Source: JBOGDS01 sp050743075
GTDB lineage: Bacteria > Actinomycetota > Actinomycetes > Jiangellales > Jiangellaceae
Assembly (NCBI GenBank): GCA_050743075.1
Contig: JBOGDS010000110.1
Coordinates: forward strand, 1-10,597
Direction: 5' to 3'
Length of the DNA stretch: 10,597 bases
Shown: positions 5,732 through 10,597 of the stretch, in pieces
Layout of the letters: every line of letters begins with the position of its first letter
How positions within the stretch are numbered: the first letter of the stretch is position 1
Made by a program: the position numbers and the translations under genes
The notes under the pieces: generated by a model
The model's input: only the letters and a program-made list of their open reading frames with translations
What the model was told of the DNA's origin: nothing
Database searches by the model: none

Positions 5732-5757
5732 GGCACGTGGAGTGCGCTCCAGGTCAA
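5727..5757 (-). promoter_or_regulatory. Candidate MerR-type promoter and operator dyad
   Basis: On the minus strand TTGACC (5757-5752) is followed, after a 19-bp spacer, by CATGCT (5732-5727). A dyad TGGAG-N4-CTCCA (5751-5738), extended by an outer AC/GT pair to 5754-5735, fills the spacer. Long 19-20 bp spacers carrying a dyad are characteristic of promoters controlled by MerR-family proteins, which untwist the spacer to activate. The -10 match is weak (three of six) and overlaps the annotated ATG of the regulator gene, which would make GTG 5719 the true start. I infer autoregulation. Confidence 0.4.
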
Positions 5758-5777
5758 CGGTCTTTCTCCCCGGTGGT

Positions 5778-6140
5778 TCACCGGAGCCTGCGACGGCCGG
5801 CGAATCCGTGTTCCGGCACGTGGTACCACGCGAGGTCGGCCTCGCCCTCCAGCCAGCAGAGCTGCACCGGTTCGCCATCGAGCTGCGCCGGGAAGTCCAG
5901 CAGCAACGGCGCCAGACCCTTGGGTTCCAGCCCCTGGCCGACGAACCACTCCAGCAGCTCGTGGACGCGTGCCTCCAGCGCCTTGACCTCGGCCGTTCCG
6001 CCCAAGGGCGACGGCTCCCCGGTCTCGACCGCGGCGGCGAGCTCGGTGAGGTCCGCGCGCAGTGCGACGAACTGCTCAGCCTTCTCCTGCACCGACGGGA
6101 GCAGCAGCCGAGCCTCCTCCAGCGTGAACTGACGGCTCAC
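5778..6140 (-). CDS. DUF2203 family protein, 120 aa
   Basis: The GTG start (6140-6138) overlaps the stop of the HyuA-HyuB gene (GTGA). The N-terminus FTLEEARLLLPSVQEKAEQF and the C-terminus LLLDFPAQLDGEPVQLCWLE, then GEADLAWYHVPEHGFAGRR, match the two conserved ends of DUF2203. The central part, about residues 15-72, is a likely coiled-coil hairpin, interrupted around 40-50. The conserved Cys-Trp pair is C95-W96 (LCW). Family members are small cytosolic proteins found in many bacteria with no established biochemical role. The overlapping start implies production in step with the ring-opening ATPase; whether the two touch is unknown. There is no sign of truncation, as the length is normal. Confidence 0.85.
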   Translation of the reverse strand: MSRQFTLEEARLLLPSVQEKAEQFVALRADLTELAAAVETGEPSPLGGTAEVKALEARVHELLEWFVGQGLEPKGLAPLLLDFPAQLDGEPVQLCWLEGEADLAWYHVPEHGFAGRRRLR

Positions 6141-9100
6141 CCGTAGCCTCCGCCGCCGGGTGTCTCGACCACGAGCACGTCACCGGGGCCGACCTCGACC
6201 GAGTCACAGCCGGCCATCTCCGCGACGGTGCCGTCGGCACGCTCGACCCGGTTGCGACCCAGCGCGCCGGGCGAGCCACCCGCGAGACCGTACGGCGGCA
6301 CCCGGCGATGGCCCGACAGCGTGCCGACCGTCATCGGTTCCAGGAACCGCAGCCGCCGCACCGCGCCGTCGCCGCCACGCCACCGCCCTTCCCCGCCGCT
6401 GCCGCGCCGGATCGCGAACGAGTCGACGAGCACCGGATGACGCCACTCCAGCACCTCGGGGTCGGTGAGCCGCGAGTTCGTCATGTGCGTCTGGACGGCC
6501 GGCGCGCCGTCGAAGCCGTCGCCGGCGCCCGACCCGGACGCCACCGTCTCGTAGTACTGGTGGCGCAGGTTGCCGAACGTCACGTTGTTCATCGTCCCCG
6601 ATCCTTCGGCCTGGACACCCAGCGCGGCGTAGAGAGCTCCGGTCACGGCCTGGGACGTCTCGACGTTGCCGGCGACGACGGCCGCTGGGTACGCAGGTGC
6701 CAGCATCGACGGCGACGGGACGACGATCCGAAGCGGCCGCAGGCAGCCGTCGTTGAGCGGGATGTCGTCGTCGACGAGCGTCCGGAAGACATAGAGCACA
6801 GCGGCCGTGGCGACCGACGTGGGCGCGTTGAAGTTCGTCGTGAGCTGCGGCGACGAGCCGGTGAAGTCGATCGTGGCAGCCCGGCCTGACCGGTCGACGG
6901 TGACGCGCACCCGGATCAGCGCACCGCTGTCCATCTCATACCGGTACTCGCCGTCGTCGAGCGCGTCTATGACGCGGCGCACGGCTTCCTCGGCGTTGTC
7001 CTGCACATGGCGCATGTATGCCTGCACGACGCCGAGCCCGAAGTGGTCGATCATCCGGCGCACCTCCTCGGCGCCCTTCTCGTTGGCCGCAATCTGCGCG
7101 CGGAGGTCGGCGAGGTTCGTCGACGGGTTGCGCGACGGGTACTGCGCCTGCGTCAGTATGGCGAGTGTCTCGGCCTCCCGGAAGCGACCGCCTTCCACCA
7201 GCAGCCAGTTGTCGAACAGCACGCCTTCCTCGTGCACCTGGCGGCTGAACGCGGGCATGGAGCCGGGCGTCAGGCCGCCGATCTCGGCGTGGTGGCCGCG
7301 CGCGGCGACGTAGAACAAGATGTCCGCGTCGGGCCCGGTGCCATAGACCGACGTCACGACCGTGACGTCAGGCAGGTGGGTGCCACCGTGGTACGGGTCG
7401 TTGATCGCGTAGACATCGCCGGGCATCATCCGCCCGGCGTTGCGGCGTATGACCTCCTTGATGCTGGTGCCCATCGAGCCGAGATGGACCGGCATGTGCG
7501 GTGCGTTGGCGATCAGGTTGCCGTCGGGGTCGAACAGGGCGCAGGAGAAGTCCAGGCGCTCCTTGATGTTGACCGACTGGGCGGTGGACTCCAGCCGGGC
7601 ACCCATCTGCTCGGCGATGGACATGAACAGGTTGTTGAAGATCTCCAGCATGACCGGGTCGCCGTCGGCGCCGACGCCGGTCGCATGGGCGCGGGCACGG
7701 ACACGCTCGACCAGGAGGTGGCCGTGCGTGGTCACGCTCGCCCGCCAGCCGTCGTCGACGACGGTGGTGGCGTCGTTCTCGGCGACGATCGCGGGCCCAT
7801 CGACGGTGTCGCCCGCGCGAAGCCGCTCGCGCCGGTACAACCCGACGGCGCCCCACTCGCCGCCGGCGAAGAAGCGCACCTGCTCAGGCTCCCCGGGATG
7901 GCGATCACGAGACAGGTGTGACGGTCTGACCGGGATATCTGTCTCAAGATCGTCCGCGGGCCGTGCCGCCGCCTCGACGGACAGCGCCTCGACGACCAGG
8001 GGCCGGTCCATGAGGAACGAGTAGGTTCGGCGGTAGGCGGCCTCGAACTCGGCCGCCATCTCACCCGCCCCGGCAAGCCGGACCTGGAGCGTCGTGTCGG
8101 TGCCGTCGTAGCGCAGGAGTGCCCGGCGGATCACCCTGATCTCACCCGCGGTCCCGTCCTGGGTGGCCAGGTCGGCGCGGACCGCGGCCTCCAGGTCCGT
8201 GGCCACCGTCTCCAGCCGCGTCGTCGCCGCCGGTTCGAGCCGGCACTCGACGGACTGCTCGCGCATCGCGGTCGTGTCCGCGAGCCCGATGCCGAGCGCC
8301 GAGAGCACGCCGGCCATCGGGGGCACGAGCACGGTACGGACGCCCAGCGAGTCGGCGACCGCACAGGCGTGCTGTCCGCCGGCGCCGCCGAACGTCGTCA
8401 GCGCGTACTGCGTGACGTCGTGACCCTTCTGCACCGAGATCTTCTTGACCGCGTTGGCCATGTTGGCGACAGCGACGTGCAAGAAGCCCTCGGCAACCTG
8501 CTCGGGGGTGCAGTCGTCACCCGTGGCGGCCGTGATCTCGGCCGCCAGCGCGACGAACTGCCTCCTGACGACCGCAGCATCGAGGGGCTCGTCACCGGCC
8601 GGCCCGAAGACATGCGGGAAATGCGCCGGCTGGATCCGCCCGAGCAGAACGTTGGCGTCGGTGACGGTGAGCGGTCCGCCCCGCCGGTAGCACGCCGGCC
8701 CCGGAGCGGCACCGGCTGAGTCCGGACCGACCCGGTACCGGCTGCCGTCGAAGTGCAGGATCGAACCGCCACCGGCCGCGACGGTGTGGATGGCCAGCAT
8801 CGGAGCCCGCAGCCTGACGCCGGCGACGGTCGTGTCGAAGACGCGCTCGTACTCGCCGGCGTAGTGCGACACGTCGGTCGATGTGCCGCCCATGTCGAAC
8901 CCGATCACCTTGTCGTGCCCGGCCAGTGCCGACATGCGGGCCATGCCGACGATGCCACCGGCCGGCCCGGACAAGATCGCGTCCTTGCCCCGGAAGTGAC
9001 CGGCCTCGGCCAGCCCGCCGTTGGACTGCATGAAGGCGAGGCGCACGCCGCGCAACTCGTCGGCGACCCGCCGGACGTAGCGGCGCAGGATCGGTGAGAG

Positions 9101-9736
9101 GTAGGCGTCGACGACCGTTGTGTCGCCGCGCTTGACCAGGCGCATCAGCGGGCTGACCTCGCTGGACAGCGATACCTGGGGGAAGCCGACCGCGTGCGCG
9201 ACCGCGCCGATCGCCTCCTCGTGCGCCGGGTGCAGGTGGCTGTGCATGCACACGACGGCGACGGCCCGGATCCCCTCCGCATAGGCGTGTTCCAGGGCTG
9301 CGGCCAGCCGGTCGAGGTCGGGCGTACGCAACACGGTGCCGTCGGCCGCGATCCGTTCGTCGACCTCGACGACGCGTTCGTGCAGTAGCTCGGGCAGCAC
9401 GATGTGCCGGTCGAAGATGCGCGGCCGGTTCTGGTACCCGATCCGCAGCGCGTCACCGAAGCCCGCCGTGACGACCAGCACGGTGCGCTCCCCCTGCCGT
9501 TCGAGCAGCGCGTTCGTCGCGACCGTCGTCCCCATCCGGACGACGTCGACCTGGTCGACGCCGGCCTGGCCGGCGGCGTCCAGGAGAAGCCGGATCCCGG
9601 CGACGGCAGCATCGGCATAGTGCGCCGGGTTCTCCGAGAGCAGCTTGTGGGTGACGAGAGCGCCGTCCGGCCGGCGGGCCACCACATCGGTGAACGTGCC
9701 GCCCCTGTCGATCCAGAACTGCCAGCGCCCGGGCAT
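6137..9736 (-). CDS. Single-chain hydantoinase A/B (5-oxoprolinase-like) ATP-dependent hydrolase
   Basis: This 1199-residue protein joins what most bacteria encode as two genes. Residues 1-~680 are HyuA-like: the N-terminal phosphate-binding IDRGGTFTDVV (9-19), GTTVATNALLERQG (69-82), FMQSNGGLAEAGHF (235-248), the second phosphate loop GFDMGGTSTDVSHY (279-292) and AAGGGSI (320-326), an actin-like ATPase fold. Residues ~693-1199 are HyuB-like: MLEIFNNLFMSIAEQMGARL, NDPYHGGTHLPD (779-790, probable metal/substrate site), ARGHHAEIGG (812-821), GNVETSQ (1023-1029), and the family-typical C-terminus TPGGGGYG. Family members hydrolyse cyclic amides (5-oxoproline, hydantoins, caprolactam) at the expense of ATP; the chain order equals eukaryotic 5-oxoprolinase (OPLAH), which is ~90 residues longer. 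Bacteria often use PxpABC for 5-oxoproline, so the substrate here is open. It begins 30 bp after the EcsC gene and overlaps the DUF2203 gene by GTGA. Confidence 0.93.
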   Translation of the reverse strand: MPGRWQFWIDRGGTFTDVVARRPDGALVTHKLLSENPAHYADAAVAGIRLLLDAAGQAGVDQVDVVRMGTTVATNALLERQGERTVLVVTAGFGDALRIGYQNRPRIFDRHIVLPELLHERVVEVDERIAADGTVLRTPDLDRLAAALEHAYAEGIRAVAVVCMHSHLHPAHEEAIGAVAHAVGFPQVSLSSEVSPLMRLVKRGDTTVVDAYLSPILRRYVRRVADELRGVRLAFMQSNGGLAEAGHFRGKDAILSGPAGGIVGMARMSALAGHDKVIGFDMGGTSTDVSHYAGEYERVFDTTVAGVRLRAPMLAIHTVAAGGGSILHFDGSRYRVGPDSAGAAPGPACYRRGGPLTVTDANVLLGRIQPAHFPHVFGPAGDEPLDAAVVRRQFVALAAEITAATGDDCTPEQVAEGFLHVAVANMANAVKKISVQKGHDVTQYALTTFGGAGGQHACAVADSLGVRTVLVPPMAGVLSALGIGLADTTAMREQSVECRLEPAATTRLETVATDLEAAVRADLATQDGTAGEIRVIRRALLRYDGTDTTLQVRLAGAGEMAAEFEAAYRRTYSFLMDRPLVVEALSVEAAARPADDLETDIPVRPSHLSRDRHPGEPEQVRFFAGGEWGAVGLYRRERLRAGDTVDGPAIVAENDATTVVDDGWRASVTTHGHLLVERVRARAHATGVGADGDPVMLEIFNNLFMSIAEQMGARLESTAQSVNIKERLDFSCALFDPDGNLIANAPHMPVHLGSMGTSIKEVIRRNAGRMMPGDVYAINDPYHGGTHLPDVTVVTSVYGTGPDADILFYVAARGHHAEIGGLTPGSMPAFSRQVHEEGVLFDNWLLVEGGRFREAETLAILTQAQYPSRNPSTNLADLRAQIAANEKGAEEVRRMIDHFGLGVVQAYMRHVQDNAEEAVRRVIDALDDGEYRYEMDSGALIRVRVTVDRSGRAATIDFTGSSPQLTTNFNAPTSVATAAVLYVFRTLVDDDIPLNDGCLRPLRIVVPSPSMLAPAYPAAVVAGNVETSQAVTGALYAALGVQAEGSGTMNNVTFGNLRHQYYETVASGSGAGDGFDGAPAVQTHMTNSRLTDPEVLEWRHPVLVDSFAIRRGSGGEGRWRGGDGAVRRLRFLEPMTVGTLSGHRRVPPYGLAGGSPGALGRNRVERADGTVAEMAGCDSVEVGPGDVLVVETPGGGGYG

Positions 9737-9766
9737 GCCGCCGACGATACGGCGAGCTGGGTGGGG

Positions 9767-10459
9767 TCAGGCGCGCTCGATCATCATGTGGGGCGGGAAC
9801 TCGCGATCTGCGTAGCGGCCGACCGTGTAGGTCGCGAACGCGTCGACGCCGGCGCTGACGGCTCCGCCGATGACCGGCACCCGCCTGGTGACCGCCAGCG
9901 TCGCGTGTTTGCCGCCCACGCGCGTGACCATGGCCTGGGTGACCCGGGCGGTGATGCTCTCGAGCGTCGCGATGTCGATCTCGCCGACGCCCTTGGCGAT
10001 GTCGTGTGGTGTGCTGGCGATGTCCTTGTCCTTCATCGCGTCCCGCACGCCGTCCTCACCGAGCAGCGTCATCAGCGCCGCCGCGCGCACGCGGGTGGCA
10101 GAGATCTCGTAGCCGCGCAGGTGGGCGATGGCCGCTGCCATGCGCACCTGGAGCAGGGCAAGGCCGGCCAGGTTCGTCGGGATCGCGACGGCGAGCGTCA
10201 CGACTCCGCCGAGGTTGGTGACGAACCCCTGCGCGCCGGCCAGGCGGACGTGCTGCTCGATGACGCCCTTGATCGCCTGGTCGACGTCGTGGGTCTTCGC
10301 CAGGTGCTTGCGGGCGACCTCGCGGGCGCCCGGAAACCCGGGAAAGCCGTCGACCGCCTTGCCGAGGAACTGACGCACACCGCGTGACGCGATGGCCGGT
10401 GCAGCGCGCCGGGCCGCGGCGTTGCCGGCCAGATTGGTCACGGTCCGCCGAAAGCTCAT
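9767..10459 (-). CDS. EcsC family protein, 230 aa
   Basis: The C-terminal run TRRVPVIGGAVSAGVDAFAT and YTVGRYADREF (191-221) is the hallmark of the EcsC family. Upstream, TNLGGVVTLAVAIPTNLAGL (81-100), followed by ALLQVRMAAAIAHL, is the amphipathic, glycine-rich helix pair that is also conserved and may associate with membranes. The first EcsC protein was found next to the EcsAB ABC transporter of Bacillus, but no transporter is present here and the biochemical role of the family is unclear. The ATG at 10459 is chosen because the family alignment begins near residue 10 and a TAGGGT -10 box lies nine bases upstream; a longer frame opening at 10531 would have its start above that promoter. It appears to be the first gene of the minus-strand run, 30 bp ahead of the hydrolase. 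Confidence 0.87.
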   Translation of the reverse strand: MSFRRTVTNLAGNAAARRAAPAIASRGVRQFLGKAVDGFPGFPGAREVARKHLAKTHDVDQAIKGVIEQHVRLAGAQGFVTNLGGVVTLAVAIPTNLAGLALLQVRMAAAIAHLRGYEISATRVRAAALMTLLGEDGVRDAMKDKDIASTPHDIAKGVGEIDIATLESITARVTQAMVTRVGGKHATLAVTRRVPVIGGAVSAGVDAFATYTVGRYADREFPPHMMIERA

Positions 10460-10467
10460 ACCTGAAG

Positions 10468-10473
10468 ACCCTA
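10468..10473 (-). promoter_or_regulatory. Candidate -10 box of the EcsC-hydrolase operon
   Basis: The minus strand reads TAGGGT, fitting TANNNT, then eight bases and the ATG at 10459. Transcription would start about two bases before the start codon, giving a leaderless or near-leaderless mRNA. I see no good -35 box. The surrounding 10460-10510 is relatively AT-rich (ATTTTCGGATT on the minus strand), as expected of a promoter. Confidence 0.4.
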
Positions 10474-10509
10474 ATCCGAAAATGGATGGTGAGTGGGCAG
10501 CCGACAGCT

Positions 10510-10524
10510 CCCGGCGTAGCCGGG
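10510..10524 (-). terminator. Perfect 6-bp GC hairpin after the truncated right-hand gene
   Basis: CCCGGC (10510-10515) and GCCGGG (10519-10524) enclose a three-base loop. The hairpin begins 15 bases after the stop codon of the minus-strand gene ending at 10540 and lies before the promoter of the EcsC gene. There is no U-tract, so it would be an actinobacterial hairpin-only terminator or an accidental stem. Confidence 0.45.
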
Positions 10525-10539
10525 TATGCATGGCTGGTG

Positions 10540-10597
10540 TCAGGCTGCGGGTTGGAGGGTGACCTTGTCGCCGAGGGCCTCGAGCTCGCGGATGTGG
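10540..10597 (-). CDS. C-terminal end of an unidentified gene running in from the right
   Basis: The minus strand is open from the window edge to TGA (10542-10540) and encodes HIRELEALGDKVTLQPAA. Codon use is normal for the window. The LEALG.KVTL.PAA ending is reminiscent of transposase C-termini in some insertion-sequence families, but 18 residues are too few to assign it and I leave the function open. It is followed by a short hairpin at 10510-10524. The window edge cuts the gene, so its start lies outside. Confidence 0.4.
   Translation of the reverse strand, partial: HIRELEALGDKVTLQPAA

Noticed and set aside
7007..7921. Plus-strand open frame of 304 residues inside the hydrolase gene
   Set aside because: It is antisense to well-conserved HyuB motifs and is explained by high-GC frame bias.
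9404..10387. Plus-strand open frame of 327 residues
   Set aside because: It runs antisense to the hydrolase and EcsC genes, has low-complexity Asp/Arg-rich composition and no recognisable motif.
1..10597. CRISPR array, tRNA or rRNA gene, prophage or toxin-antitoxin module
   Set aside because: No spaced direct repeats, cloverleaf candidates, rRNA motifs or phage or toxin families were seen on either strand by eye.

Overview
This is a very GC-rich window with GTG as well as ATG starts, tightly packed genes, many ATGA/GTGA stop-start overlaps and families typical of high-GC Actinobacteria (Eis-type GNAT, MmyB-type XRE regulator, DUF1707 protein, AdaA-AlkA fusion, EcsC). I read it as a chromosomal piece of an actinomycete. 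The genus cannot be fixed from sequence alone.

Layout. (1) 1-640 holds no intact gene. It is a small gene graveyard: the C-terminal part of an MmyB-type XRE regulator (minus), the C-terminal half of an EutQ-like cupin protein (plus) and the last ~65 residues of an Eis-like acetyltransferase broken by two frameshifts (plus), abutting one another. (2) 645-704 is a palindromic, REP-like element. (3) 724-2159 (minus) is a two-gene unit: an AlaA-like PLP aminotransferase, translationally coupled (ATGA) to a 75-residue conserved-looking protein. (4) 2277-4971 (plus) runs divergently: a DUF1707 / LiaF-C-like soluble protein with five MGG repeats, an AdaA-AlkA fusion (methyl-phosphotriester sensor, AraC HTH, 3-methyladenine glycosylase), and an Ogt methyltransferase overlapping it by one base. 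The last two form an alkylation-repair pair. (5) 4986-5043 is a second palindromic element with a perfect 14-bp stem, again between converging gene ends. (6) 5046-10459 (minus) is a likely operon in the order EcsC-family protein, single-chain HyuA-HyuB (5-oxoprolinase/hydantoinase-like) ATPase, DUF2203 protein, MerR-type regulator and an unrecognised 102-residue protein, with 4-bp overlaps at two of the four junctions. (7) 10540-10597 (minus) is the last 18 codons of a gene entering from the right, followed by a short perfect hairpin.

How it works together. The Ada/Ogt pair should sense and repair DNA alkylation: the N-terminal zinc-Cys domain removes methyl groups from the phosphate backbone, the AlkA part excises N-methylated purines, and the separate Ogt protein repairs O6-methylguanine. 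The minus-strand operon couples ATP-driven opening of a lactam or hydantoin ring (substrate not known from sequence) to two small proteins and a MerR regulator, which has its own dyad-containing promoter candidate inside the operon. The items most worth a second look are the paired palindromic elements, the graveyard junctions, the MerR internal promoter and the unexplained small proteins that are translationally coupled to larger partners.
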